DNA of 64,000 bases from Bacteroidetes bacterium endosymbiont of Geopemphigus sp. (GCF_002904345.1 NZ_PEIH01000005.1:736449-800448), one strand, 5' to 3'; shown: positions 20,074-31,017, counted from the first letter of the stretch. Made by a program: numbers and translations. The notes: generated by a model from the letters alone, not told the origin.

Positions 20074-21762
20074 ATGAGTGATCATACTTTTTCAAATTTT
20101 ATTGAAGAAATCATTGAAAATGATCTGAAAGGGGATTTTATAAGAGAACATCTTCGCTTTCGCTTTCCTCCAGAACCTAACGGACATTTACACATTGGAC
20201 ATGCTAAAGCTATTTGTTTAAATTTTGGTCTTAGTGAATACTATAGAACTCCTGTGAATCTTAGATTTGACGATACAAACCCAGCCAAAGAAGAACAAAC
20301 TTATGTTGAATCTATAAAAAAAGATATTCAGTGGTTGGGCTTTCGCTGGAACAAAGAATGTTATACCTCGGATTATTTTGAACAGCTTTATCATTGGGCT
20401 CAGGAACTTATTCAAGAGGGAAAAGCTTATATAGACGAACAAACCCAGGAAGAGATCATCGCGCAGCGAAAAACTCCTTTCGAATCAGGAATAGAAAGCC
20501 TTTATAGAGAGCGCCCTACTCAAGAGAGCCTAGAGCTATTTGAAAATATGAGATCGGGGAAATTTGAAGAAGGATATTGTGTACTTCGGGCAAAAATCGA
20601 TATGAAAGCGCCCAACATGAATCTGCGTGATCCTGTGATGTATCGAATACTCAAAAAAGCTCATCAACGCACTGGAAAACAGTGGTGTATATATCCTACT
20701 TACGATTGGGCGCATGGTCAGTCGGACTATATAGAGCAAATTTCACATTCATTATGCTCGCTTGAATTTGACAATCACCGGCCTTTATATGATTGGTATC
20801 TGGATCAGATCTGCAAGCAAGGAAGAATAAGACCTAAACAACGTGAATTCGCACGTCTTAACCTCAGTCATACCATTATGAGCAAGCGAAAACTCCAGCG
20901 TCTCATACAAGAAAAAACGGTTACGGCCTGGGATGATCCCCGCATGCCTACCCTTAGTGGCTTGCGCCGTCGCGGATATACAGCTGAGGCTATACGCAAT
21001 TTTTGCCAACGAATAGGGATTGCCAAGCGTGAGAATGTAATTGAAGTTTCACTACTTGAGTTTAGCATTCGTGAGCAACTTAATAAAATAACCCCACGGG
21101 TTATGGCCGTTCTGGATCCGGTAAAGCTTATCATAGAAAATTATCCCGAAAGTCAAACCGAATGGCTAGAGGCAGAAAATAATCCTGAAGATCCGAAAGC
21201 GGGAGCACGTAAAATTCCTTTTTCAAAAATCCTTTATATCGAACGAGAAGATTTTATGGAGATAGCGCCTAAAAAGTTCTTTCGCTTAAGCATCGGTAGC
21301 GAGATACGTTTAAAAAACGCTTATATTATCAAAGGAAGTGGTGTGCTAAAAGACGATGATGGAAAAATCATAGAAATATATGCCCAATATGATCCTGAAA
21401 GCCGATCGGGCAGCGGTACAGAAGAGAGCTTACGCAAAGTAAAAGGCACCTTGCACTGGGTATCAGCTGCTCATTCCATTGACATTGAGGCAAGATTGTA
21501 CGATCAATTGTTTTTAGTTCCGGCTCCGGAGGCATGTAAAGAAGAGGATTTTATGAATTTTATGAATCCTGATTCTCTGAAAATTGTTAAAGGATATGGA
21601 GAACTCTCTCTTAAAAAAGCTCGGGAAGGCGAACGTTTTCAATTCCAGCGTACGGGCTACTTTTGCGTAGACAGGGAAAGTTCCGGCGAAAGGATCGTCT
21701 TCAACAGGACTGTAACGCTTAAGGACAGCTGGGCGAAGGAAAATAAAAATGGCCCTAAATAA
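20074..21762 (+). CDS. glnS: Glutaminyl-tRNA synthetase
   Basis: Class I aminoacyl-tRNA synthetase charging tRNA-Gln directly. 562 residues, normal length. The HIGH signature lies in PPEPNGHLHIGHAKA (about residues 32-46) and the KMSKS-type loop is TIMSKRKLQ; the acceptor-binding RGLPTxxGL equivalent is DPRMPTLSGLRRRGYT, and the C-terminal anticodon-binding beta barrels follow (MAVLDPVKLIIENYP onward to FNRTVTLKDSW). Intact, single gene with its own promoter-like element. Presence of glnS implies that the cell does not depend only on GatCAB for Gln-tRNA. Confidence 0.97.
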   Translation: MSDHTFSNFIEEIIENDLKGDFIREHLRFRFPPEPNGHLHIGHAKAICLNFGLSEYYRTPVNLRFDDTNPAKEEQTYVESIKKDIQWLGFRWNKECYTSDYFEQLYHWAQELIQEGKAYIDEQTQEEIIAQRKTPFESGIESLYRERPTQESLELFENMRSGKFEEGYCVLRAKIDMKAPNMNLRDPVMYRILKKAHQRTGKQWCIYPTYDWAHGQSDYIEQISHSLCSLEFDNHRPLYDWYLDQICKQGRIRPKQREFARLNLSHTIMSKRKLQRLIQEKTVTAWDDPRMPTLSGLRRRGYTAEAIRNFCQRIGIAKRENVIEVSLLEFSIREQLNKITPRVMAVLDPVKLIIENYPESQTEWLEAENNPEDPKAGARKIPFSKILYIEREDFMEIAPKKFFRLSIGSEIRLKNAYIIKGSGVLKDDDGKIIEIYAQYDPESRSGSGTEESLRKVKGTLHWVSAAHSIDIEARLYDQLFLVPAPEACKEEDFMNFMNPDSLKIVKGYGELSLKKAREGERFQFQRTGYFCVDRESSGERIVFNRTVTLKDSWAKENKNGPK

Positions 21763-21868
21763 AGGGGGCGCTTTCTATTAATCTTAATTATTACTTATAT
21801 GGTTCTGTGGATTTGTTCTAGAAGATTTTCTCTTCTATAAGATAAATTTTCGAAGCACCAGAATTAAT

Positions 21869-22497
21869 TCACTCAAGAATAGTAGACTGACGCTTCCCCA
21901 AACCACTATTTCCCAAATCCCTTGAAAAACTACGACTAAAGTTTGAATTTCTTTTCTGAGTAGGTATAGATAGGCCATTGAGTTGATTGTCTAGTTGATC
22001 TTGGTATTGTTCCCTTTCAATTCCATATTCTTGGTCAATTTTTTTTAGATTTACTATCTAAAACGTCCCAATTTTCAAACTCCACCATATCAGTAGAATT
22101 GCCACTATTGGAAAGTAAATTATATTTATCGGCAAGAATCTGCAGGGGACTGGAAGAATATACTGCACTAGGGTATTGATCAATTTGATTGAACGATGTA
22201 TTTCTCGGATCTGGAGAACATTTTTAAACCTAAAAATTTCATCGATGAGCTGCTTTGACGACCATTTTTAAAATGTCGCGCCACACTTAAATTAAATCTG
22301 GAAACACCCAAACCAAGATCTAATATTGCACTAGCAACAAAAGGATTGATGAAAAAAAGAGCAATACCAGCTACTATACTCCCTACCAAAATTGCTGTGG
22401 CAAGTAATAACTGCTTTGTTTTTTTGAAAAAATTCCCTACCTCCCCAAAGAAGGAGCTTTTCTCCTTTCTAAACTCTAGGATATAATATTTTACCAT
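21869..22497 (-). pseudogene. Small membrane protein of unknown function, frameshifted at least twice
   Basis: Minus-strand frame from ATG 22497 gives 105 codons: a charged N-terminus, two adjacent hydrophobic segments (LLLATAILVGSIVAGIALFF and FVASAILDLGLGV) and a basic tail. A one-base shift near 22210 lets it continue as NTSFNQIDQYPSAVYSSSPL and LADKYNLLSNSGNSTDMVEF, and a second shift at an A8 tract (minus strand, about 22045) continues to IDQEYGIEREQYQDQLDN, NFSRSFSRDLGNSGLGKRQ and a stop at 21869. The reconstructed product is about 205 residues, Ser/Asn rich. No family recognised. It may be a pseudogene, or the A8 shift may be bridged by slippage. Confidence 0.5.
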
Positions 22498-22659
22498 AAT
22501 ACTGTAATTAATGATTTTTAATCAAATATACAATCAATTATTATTAACATTAACAATATATTATCATAACTTTTATGATATATTATAGTATTTTACTAAC
22601 ATTTAAAAAACGTAACGAGAGATTATAAGCAGTGAATCGTTTCAAAAGTCATTTTAAGT

Positions 22660-23190
22660 AAGAGTGAGAGAGTAATTAGTCTTGAATAGCCAATTATTTA
22701 AATCTATCTGAAGTTCTTCGATGCTTCGATAAACTTTTTTTCTAAATTTGTATAGTTCTATGAAAACGCTCACATATACCGTTGGCTTGTGGAGATTTGG
22801 CTTTGGTCTTGCTGTGATCTATATCTTCTATGGCCAGATAGAGTTGATATTCGTGTTCTTTTCTTGAACCGCAATATTCCGTTCCTCTATCGGTGAGCAC
22901 TCTTTAAGAGATTAAGCTCATGTTGTTCAAAGAAACATATCTCAAGATCATTAAGAAAGATCTTTTGCTTATAAGGATGGAGAGGTTCCTGAAGTTAGAA
23001 TCAATTTTAGTTTGAAAAGCCTTAGTACCTCCGCGTTATAGTCTCCACAAAGTCTTTCCTTGCTGGACAAATGATTAAGGAAGCTACCAGTGGTATATGA
23101 TGTATATACCCCCAGACTGGATATTTTTCCATATAAATGGAAAAATACTGAGCAAATTTTCTCTTGTTGAACTTTCTCTCCATGCGCCAT
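22660..23190 (-). mobile_element. IS481-like transposase remnant
   Basis: On the minus strand, frames between about 22905 and 22660 assemble an integrase catalytic core: VLTDRGTEYCG, EEHEYQLYLAIEDIDHSKTK, AKSPQANGICERFHRTIQ and KKVYRSIEELQIDLNNWL, characteristic of IS481-type transposases (second Asp and the Glu of DDE visible). Upstream (to 23190) shorter lysine-rich fragments may be the N-terminal part, but are too damaged to align by eye. Many frame changes and stops; terminal inverted repeats could not be located. Confidence 0.65.
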
Positions 23191-23690
23191 GAGTTTTAAT
23201 ATCGGCCGCCGATAAGAAAATATTATCTTTTGAACTTATCGAACCATTTCTCATCAAGAATCATCGCTAAAATGCCTTTAATGAAGAATATAAATCTTTG
23301 TGGTTCTTCTCTCGAAAAGCTGTATTATAAGATAAAAGCGCTTTTCCTGAAATAATCAGATCCTTTCATGAAGAAGTATTGTCTTTTTCAATAGCAAGGA
23401 GATTGGGCTGATCATAAGGGGAATGCCCTATGATAAGTAAGAGAGAACCTGCTCTCCTGTATAAAATTTATTGTCAAATGAAGGAAAGGTCATAAGGTTT
23501 TTCCTTCATAATACCGCCAGAACGCACAGAACCATAAGCTTCAACGGTGATCTCTGCGACTTATTTCCTGCAAGCCCTTCAATAAAGATCTCCCGGGATA
23601 TTTTTGCGTAATGCCAAAAGGCCTGTGAGGGTAGGTAGCTCCGGGAAACAGGAACTTGTTTTTTTCTCTTTATTCTTTATCTAAGTTATT
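23191..23690. other. Decayed sequence between the IS481-like remnant and ribE
   Basis: Short coding-like fragments occur on the minus strand (for example VEAYGSVRSGGIMKEKPYDL near 23510 and HSPYDQPNLLAIEKDNTSS near 23400) but no family could be named. No intact gene. Confidence 0.4.
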
Positions 23691-24317
23691 TTAATAGGTG
23701 AAAGAATGTTTCATTAATTTTGGCTTACCAAAGTCGTACTTTCCCAGACGTGCAACATATTTCCCGATGATATCGAATTCAATATTAATACGTTTACCTA
23801 CTTTTAGGAATTGTAAATTTGTATGCATATAGGTATAAGGAATGACACTTACGCTAAAGCGACTTTCCTGGGAATTCACTACCGTAAGACTGATACCGTT
23901 CACCGTTATAGATCCTTTTTCAACTGTAATATTCAATAAACTTTTTTCATGAGAGAAATAAAAAATCCAACTACCATTACGATCTTCGACTGAATCAACA
24001 TAGCCTGTTGTGTCAACATGCCCTTGCACGATATGACCATCTAAGCGATCACTCACACGCAGACAACGCTCAAGATTGATTTTATCCCCTATCTGCAATT
24101 CACATAATTGACTTCGACGAAGTGTTTCTTCTGTAGCAATAACTGAGTAATATTGCTCATCAGATTCCACCACTGTCAAACAAAGCCCATTGTGACTAAT
24201 GCTCTGATCTGGCTTTAAAGCTTTATCAAAAGGATTTTCTATTAGTAGTTCTAGATTACTTCCTGAAGTTTTTAAACGACTCAATCTGGCCATTTTCTCT
24301 ATAATCCCTGTATACAT
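23691..24317 (-). CDS. ribE: Riboflavin synthase (alpha subunit)
   Basis: Dismutates two 6,7-dimethyl-8-ribityllumazine molecules into riboflavin. 208 residues with the two repeated lumazine-binding barrels: MYTGIIEKMARL at the start with SISHNGLCLTVV in the first, and GHIVQGHVDTTGYV with GSITVNGISLTVV in the second; the C-terminal tail helix KLMKHSFTY differs from longer homologues but length is normal. The family usually has VNGVCLTV where SHNGLCLTV is seen here. Start ATG 24317. It diverges from pdxA with a shared symmetrical promoter region. Together with ribF it shows that flavin supply is kept. Confidence 0.95.
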   Translation of the reverse strand: MYTGIIEKMARLSRLKTSGSNLELLIENPFDKALKPDQSISHNGLCLTVVESDEQYYSVIATEETLRRSQLCELQIGDKINLERCLRVSDRLDGHIVQGHVDTTGYVDSVEDRNGSWIFYFSHEKSLLNITVEKGSITVNGISLTVVNSQESRFSVSVIPYTYMHTNLQFLKVGKRINIEFDIIGKYVARLGKYDFGKPKLMKHSFTY

Positions 24318-24336
24318 ACTTCGTAATGTTTTTTGG

Positions 24337-24353
24337 TACCTTTGTCAAAGGTA
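24337..24353. promoter_or_regulatory. Symmetrical divergent -7 pair for ribE and pdxA
   Basis: TACCTTTG-T-CAAAGGTA: a perfect 17-base inverted repeat in which each arm is a TAnnTTTG element, plus strand (24337-24344) facing pdxA and minus strand (24353-24346) facing ribE. An in-frame ATG for pdxA at 24326 lies upstream of the plus element, so the ATG at 24377 is preferred. The palindrome could alternatively be a repressor site. Confidence 0.55.
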
Positions 24354-24376
24354 GATATCATTTGAGCAGAGAGATC

Positions 24377-25456
24377 ATGGTTCGGGGAAAAAAGATAAGA
24401 GTAGGTATTTCCGTAGGTGATCCTAATGGAATAGGACCTGAAATTACTTTAAAGCTTCTTCAAAAGAAACGCCTACTTAATTTTTTTACACCAGTGGCCT
24501 TTAGTTCCATGAAACTTTTATCATATTACAAGAATTTATTATCTATAGATGTAGAGCTACGCGGCGTTCATTCTTTGGAAAAAGTTGCGTCTCACAAATT
24601 AAACGTTATAAATGTTCAGCACGATGACTTTACCATTAAACCTGGTGAAGCTTGTGCCGAAGCAGGACAGTATACAAGACTTTCTTTGGAATCCGCTACA
24701 CGAGCCCTGAGAGATAATCACGTAGATGTTCTTGTCACAGCGCCGCTGAACAAAGATCTTATTCATTCAAAAGATTTTCCTTTCGTGGGGCATACCGATT
24801 ATTTACAAAGTACCCTTTCTGGAGAAGCTCTTATGCTAATGATTCATCATGAGTTAAAAGTAGCTCTGCTTACGCATCATATTCCGTTAAAAGAAGTAAG
24901 TAAACAGATAAATATTTCCAGAATCATCCAAAAAATCAAAACGCTCCAGCACTCACTTCATCGAGACTTTGGCATAGCCAAACCTAAAATCGCTGTCTTA
25001 GGGCTCAATCCTCATGCCAGCGATAATGGCTTACTCGGCGATGAAGAAGAGCAAAAAATCTCACCAGCTATTGAAAAGTTGTTTGGCGAAGGTATCCTGG
25101 TTTTCGGCCCTTATCCGGCAGATAGTTTCTTTGGAAGTGGTAAATACAAAAACTTTGATGCTATTCTGGCCATGTATCATGACCAGGGTTTGATTCCTTT
25201 TAAAACATTGACCTTCGGCGAGGGCGTCAATTTTACAGCAGGTCTTTCGTATGTACGTACCTCACCAGATCATGGCGTTGCCTATGATATAGCCGGAAAA
25301 GGTATTGCAAATGCAAATTCTCTTGAGGAAGCCATATTCAGTGCTGTTAAAATATTTGAAAACCGAAAAGCATATGATGAACTAGAGTCACGGGCACTTT
25401 CACTCTCTTCTAAAAGATCGCACTTAAAAAATAATAAGGAAGAAACTAGAAGATAG
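24377..25456 (+). CDS. pdxA: 4-hydroxythreonine-4-phosphate dehydrogenase
   Basis: NAD-dependent, metal-requiring enzyme of the DXP-dependent pyridoxal phosphate route; produces 3-amino-1-hydroxyacetone phosphate for PdxJ. With ATG at 24377 the protein is 359 residues; the start is chosen because RVGISVGDPNGIGPEI follows directly, as in the family. Metal-binding histidines lie in PFVGHTDYLQ, LLTHHIPLKEV and AMYHDQGLIPFK, and GLNPHASDNG and RTSPDHGVAYDIAGKG are intact. pdxJ is not in the window. The stop codon is 12 bases from that of convergent atpC, inside a shared hairpin. Confidence 0.95.
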   Translation: MVRGKKIRVGISVGDPNGIGPEITLKLLQKKRLLNFFTPVAFSSMKLLSYYKNLLSIDVELRGVHSLEKVASHKLNVINVQHDDFTIKPGEACAEAGQYTRLSLESATRALRDNHVDVLVTAPLNKDLIHSKDFPFVGHTDYLQSTLSGEALMLMIHHELKVALLTHHIPLKEVSKQINISRIIQKIKTLQHSLHRDFGIAKPKIAVLGLNPHASDNGLLGDEEEQKISPAIEKLFGEGILVFGPYPADSFFGSGKYKNFDAILAMYHDQGLIPFKTLTFGEGVNFTAGLSYVRTSPDHGVAYDIAGKGIANANSLEEAIFSAVKIFENRKAYDELESRALSLSSKRSHLKNNKEETRR

Positions 25457-25471
25457 GTTTCTGGAAACCTA
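25454..25471. terminator. Hairpin spanning both stop codons of convergent pdxA and atpC
   Basis: TAGGTTT-CTGG-AAACCTA, a perfect 7-bp stem with a 4-base loop. The left arm starts with the pdxA stop TAG and, on the other strand, the right arm starts with the atpC stop TAG. No long T-run follows on either side, so termination strength is uncertain. Confidence 0.5.
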
Positions 25472-25714
25472 ATCAATCATAATGGTGACATGATTATCTT
25501 TTACTTCTAATAAACCGCTTTTTATTGAAAAATGCAGATGATCTGTTTTTTGAATTTTAGACACACATAAGGTGATCTGTCCTTCTTTCAATACTGATAC
25601 CATAGACACATGGTGATCAAGCAGTTGAAAAGAGCCATCTAGTCCGGGGACATGTAAACTTGAAGCCTCTCCTTGATAAATTGTTTTTTCAGGCGTCAGT
25701 ATCCATACATTCAT
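25469..25714 (-). CDS. atpC: ATP synthase F1 epsilon subunit, short form
   Basis: Central-stalk subunit that links gamma to the c ring and can inhibit ATP hydrolysis. 81 residues: only the N-terminal beta-sandwich is present (MNVWILTPEKTIYQGEASSL, FQLLDHHVSMVSVLKEG, SGLLEVKDNHVTIMID); the C-terminal two-helix inhibitory arm of E. coli epsilon is absent, which is typical of Bacteroidota homologues. It starts 4 bases after the atpD stop in the same operon. Intact. Confidence 0.93.
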   Translation of the reverse strand: MNVWILTPEKTIYQGEASSLHVPGLDGSFQLLDHHVSMVSVLKEGQITLCVSKIQKTDHLHFSIKSGLLEVKDNHVTIMID

Positions 25715-25718
25715 ATTT

Positions 25719-27236
<1,518 letters not shown>

Positions 27237-27329
27237 TTAGCGCAAAAATTATAGTTTGGTAAATATAATCGATTTTAGGTGATTTCGCTTGATTTCCTCT
27301 TAAAAGAGTTATCATAGTTAATAAGTAAT

Positions 27330-27337
27330 TACATTTG
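27330..27337 (+). promoter_or_regulatory. Putative ribF operon -7 element TACATTTG
   Basis: Exact TAnnTTTG match ending 18 bases before the TTG start of ribF; would serve ribF and the overlapping nuclease gene. Confidence 0.55.
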
Positions 27338-27355
27338 TTTTAAAACTTTCAATAC

Positions 27356-28306
27356 TTGAAAATTATTTCATCAACTGACGCTTGGGATTTCTCTGATCCT
27401 GTAGTATTTAGCCTTGGCATGTTTGATGGAGTGCATCTTGGGCACAGAGAGATTATTAATAAACTTTTGCTCTTTGCCCGTCGAGAACATCGACCCTCGG
27501 TCTTACTCACTTTTAATCCACATCCCAGACAGTTTCTATCAGGAGCTTGTCATTGGAAATATTTAACAAGTCTTTCTGAAAAAGCAGATCATCTCTCTAA
27601 TTTAGGTGTGGATTATATGATCGTTCAAAGCTTTGATGAGGCTTTCGCTTCTCTCTCTCCGGAGCATTTTGTTGGTGATATACTTATCAAAAAACTCAAT
27701 ATATGTAGTCTTATTATCGGATATGATCATCATCTGGGGAGAGATAAAAAAGGATCCTATACACATTTGAAAACTCTTTCGCTAGATTATGGATTTATTC
27801 TAGAACAACAACCTGCTTATAGATTGTGCCATCGCGCGGTCAGTTCTACAAATATTAAAAAAGCCCTTTCAGAGAGGCAACTCACCTGGGCCAACGCAGC
27901 TCTGGGAAGACCTTATAGTTTTTATGGAATAGTTATTCATGGAAATCAGCTCGGTCGGCAACTGAATTTTCCTACAGCAAATCTTGCGATATCATCTGAG
28001 AAATTTTTACCTGCTAAAGGAGTCTATGCCGTGAAAGTTTTTTTAGAGGAAAAAGAATTCATTGGAATGCTTAATATCGGAAACCGACCTACGATTAACT
28101 CAAAAGAAACTCGAATTGAAGTGCACATTTTTGATTTTGCAAAGGAGATTTATGGCCACACATTGCAGCTGCAACTTATAGCACCTCTTCGTAAGGAAAA
28201 AAAGTTTTCTTCCCTGGCTGATTTGAAAAATCAGTTGCAAAAAGATAAGGAAATCACACGGAAGATTCTTCATGACCTTATGATCTCCCAAAAAGCTATA
28301 AAATGA
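27356..28306 (+). CDS. ribF: Bifunctional riboflavin kinase / FAD synthetase
   Basis: Converts riboflavin to FMN (C-terminal kinase) and FMN to FAD (N-terminal nucleotidyltransferase). 316 residues, normal. The adenylyltransferase motif GMFDGVHLGH (HxGH) is at about 21-30, with LTFNPHP and SSTNIKKAL following. The kinase part has RPYSFYGIVIHGNQLGRQLNFPTANL and KGVYAV, MLNIGNRPTI, VEVHIFDF-like segments. The start is TTG at 27356; no in-frame ATG lies before the conserved region. The stop overlaps the next gene by ATGA, indicating coupled translation. Confidence 0.95.
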   Translation: MKIISSTDAWDFSDPVVFSLGMFDGVHLGHREIINKLLLFARREHRPSVLLTFNPHPRQFLSGACHWKYLTSLSEKADHLSNLGVDYMIVQSFDEAFASLSPEHFVGDILIKKLNICSLIIGYDHHLGRDKKGSYTHLKTLSLDYGFILEQQPAYRLCHRAVSSTNIKKALSERQLTWANAALGRPYSFYGIVIHGNQLGRQLNFPTANLAISSEKFLPAKGVYAVKVFLEEKEFIGMLNIGNRPTINSKETRIEVHIFDFAKEIYGHTLQLQLIAPLRKEKKFSSLADLKNQLQKDKEITRKILHDLMISQKAIK

Positions 28307-31017
28307 TTTCTTTTATTGATCAACTTGCTCAAGAGATCATTAATAAATACACCCGATCAGATGCACTCACGCTTGTATTGCCCGGAAATCGATCGATTGT
28401 TCAACTCAAGAAAGCTTTGCAGAAACTCAGGGATGAAAAACATGGACTTCCTGAATTTTTCAGTATGCAAACCTTCATGCAAAGGGTTTCTAATCTCTCT
28501 TTGATAACAACTACTTCTTTGCTTTTTGAGAGCTATAAATTAGCCAAAAAGTATACCCATAGCCCCACTGAATCTTTTGAAAAGTTTTTGACATGGGCTC
28601 CCAGGATTTTGGAAGATTTCAATAACCTTGACTTATATATGGTGAAAATCGATCAATTTTTTTTCCATATGCATTCCGTTGAGCAAATGTTTGAATGGTC
28701 AACACAGTCAACAAGCTGCCGCGAAGGAGAAAAAACACCTTTCTGGAAACCCTTAGGTGAATTGTACAGAGCGCTCAAAACTCATCTTTTATCTAAAGGA
28801 CAAGCCTATCAAGGGCTTATGTATAGACAAGCCACAGAAAAAACACAGACTTTCCTTTCAGATCTCCCTGCTGAAAAACACTTTATTTTTGCAGGAATGA
28901 ACGCCTTAAGTAAGTCTGAAGAAAATGTGATCGAGTATTTACTCGATCAAAAAAGAGCAGAGGTATATTGGGACATTGATGAGTACTTTCTAGATCCTGT
29001 ACAAGAAGCGGGTGCCTTCATACAGAAATACACGAAAATGTGGCCGTCTTTACAAGGAAAAAAGCTTCAGTGGGCAGGCAATGATTTTAAAAAACCAAAA
29101 TATATAGAAGTTACAGGCGTCCCCTCACAAATTGGACAAGCTAAAAAAGCAGGAATTATCCTTGGGCAACTGGCAGATAAAGGGCATAATTTTTCAAGAA
29201 CCGCTGTAGTTTTTCCAGAGTCTTCTTTAGTATCTCCGTTTCTTCACTCTATACCAAAGGGGATTAATAAGGTAACTATAGGTATAAACGAATCTTTAGA
29301 AGATACTTGCTGGCATCAGCTATTTGAACTGATCTTTCGGCTTTTCTCAAATCGGGAAAACTCAGAGAAAGAAGCTTTTTATTATAAAGACCTGCTTGAG
29401 ATCTTTTCTGAGAGACACCTGCGGCACTTTTTCCATTGGGAATCAAGAGAATTGACAGAAAGAATTTACCGAGGTAATTTGATTTTCGTTCCTGACGCTC
29501 TTTTGAAAATCTACTTAAAAGAAAGCTTTTTTTTAGATATTCTATCTCCACAAAATTTAAACCCTAAAAGGTGTGTGGAGATGTTATTAAGGTTCATCAA
29601 GGAATTTAATAAAAAACTTTCTTTCCCTAAAGAAACCCACGATGAATCCTCTTATTTAAAGACTTTTGAAGAATTCTTTCAGTATTTACTCTCTAATGCC
29701 TCACACCTCTCAAGCCTTCATGAACTTAGGTCCCTTTACAAACAATGGATAACCTCTAAGCCCTGCAGTTCCTCAGATGAGCATGCTGAAGGCTTGCAGT
29801 TATTGGAAATACATGAAACTTGTTTGCTTGATTTTGATACAGTTATCATCACTTCGGTGAATGAGGGTGTTTTTCCGCCGGAGAAAGCTGATGATTCATG
29901 GATTCCTTTTGATACGCGTTTGCAAATGGGATTGCCTGTTTATCGCGAACGCGATGCGCAATATGCTTACTATTTTTACCATTTACTACAAAGAGCCCAG
30001 CATGTTTTTTTGATTTATAATACTCAAGAAAGTACATCGGGATCAGGAGAGAAAAGCCGATTTATTTATCAATTGGACATTGAATCACCACATAAGCTGG
30101 TGCATAAAATTGCCGCGCCCTTGCCGGATTTTCCCAAAGCATCTGCTTTTTCTATTCCAAAGACCCCCCATATGTTAGAGCGTCTTAGAAAAATGGCGGC
30201 TCATGGGTTTTCCCCTTTTTCTCTTAGCTTGTACATCAGAGACCATGTGATGTTTTACAAGAAAAAAGTACTGAATCTATCAGAGAAAGAAGAAGTAGAA
30301 GAAAGCATTGAAAAAATTTCCCATGGTACCCTCATCCATAAATCGCTTGAAAAGCTTTACCGTCCCCTGCTGAATAGGCATTTAAGCTTAAGACATTGTG
30401 CGGAATTACGAACAAAAATTACACCTGTAGTAACGGCTTTTTTCCGGGAACTTTATGGAGAAAGCTACCAAAAGGGGAGAAATTTACTGATCTATCAAGT
30501 GATTAAAAAGCAGCTCGAAGGCTTTATTAATTGGGAAGAAAATAATCTACGTAATAAGCAAAGCGTATGTGTTTATTCCCTTGAGGAAGCTTTTTCAATG
30601 CGCCTTGACTTACCCGAAGAAGTACGTCTTTTTGGAAAGATAGATCGTATTGACGAGTGTAACGGAAACATTCGAATCATCGATTACAAAAGCGGATACG
30701 TAGATCCTCTATCGCTAAGATTGACCTCTGATGATCTGGGAAAAACAGTACAAGACATTCGCTTTGATAAGGCGCTGCAGCTCCTGCTGTATGCTTGTCT
30801 TTACCATAGCTCAGATAAAGCTTTAACTTACGCGGTTTCTCCCTGTATTTTTTCCTTTCGAAAAATTCATAACGGACTGCTGCCTTTATTGATCGACTCA
30901 CAAGCGCACGTAAATAAAGACTTCATAGAGCTATTTTTACCCTATTTATTGGAAAAAGTATTGGAAATACTTGATGCTGAAATACCATTCACAGAGAAAA
31001 ATATTATGATAGATTAA
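28303..31017 (+). CDS. PD-(D/E)XK nuclease / inactivated-helicase protein, AddB-like
   Basis: 904 residues resembling the AddB-like recombination nuclease subunit of Bacteroidota. The N-terminus (LTLVLPGNRSIVQLKKAL) is a degenerate helicase domain, the middle has VVFPESSLVSPFLHSI and FDTVIITSVNEGVFPPEKADDSW, and the C-terminal nuclease has GTLIHKSLEKLY, LFGKIDRID and the catalytic IIDYKSG (D..K). Such proteins act with an AddA/UvrD-type helicase in double-strand break repair; no such partner is in the window. It overlaps ribF by four bases. The extreme C-terminus (EIPFTEKNIMID) may be slightly short. Intact frame suggests recombination repair is kept even though uvrA is lost. Confidence 0.85.
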   Translation: MISFIDQLAQEIINKYTRSDALTLVLPGNRSIVQLKKALQKLRDEKHGLPEFFSMQTFMQRVSNLSLITTTSLLFESYKLAKKYTHSPTESFEKFLTWAPRILEDFNNLDLYMVKIDQFFFHMHSVEQMFEWSTQSTSCREGEKTPFWKPLGELYRALKTHLLSKGQAYQGLMYRQATEKTQTFLSDLPAEKHFIFAGMNALSKSEENVIEYLLDQKRAEVYWDIDEYFLDPVQEAGAFIQKYTKMWPSLQGKKLQWAGNDFKKPKYIEVTGVPSQIGQAKKAGIILGQLADKGHNFSRTAVVFPESSLVSPFLHSIPKGINKVTIGINESLEDTCWHQLFELIFRLFSNRENSEKEAFYYKDLLEIFSERHLRHFFHWESRELTERIYRGNLIFVPDALLKIYLKESFFLDILSPQNLNPKRCVEMLLRFIKEFNKKLSFPKETHDESSYLKTFEEFFQYLLSNASHLSSLHELRSLYKQWITSKPCSSSDEHAEGLQLLEIHETCLLDFDTVIITSVNEGVFPPEKADDSWIPFDTRLQMGLPVYRERDAQYAYYFYHLLQRAQHVFLIYNTQESTSGSGEKSRFIYQLDIESPHKLVHKIAAPLPDFPKASAFSIPKTPHMLERLRKMAAHGFSPFSLSLYIRDHVMFYKKKVLNLSEKEEVEESIEKISHGTLIHKSLEKLYRPLLNRHLSLRHCAELRTKITPVVTAFFRELYGESYQKGRNLLIYQVIKKQLEGFINWEENNLRNKQSVCVYSLEEAFSMRLDLPEEVRLFGKIDRIDECNGNIRIIDYKSGYVDPLSLRLTSDDLGKTVQDIRFDKALQLLLYACLYHSSDKALTYAVSPCIFSFRKIHNGLLPLLIDSQAHVNKDFIELFLPYLLEKVLEILDAEIPFTEKNIMID

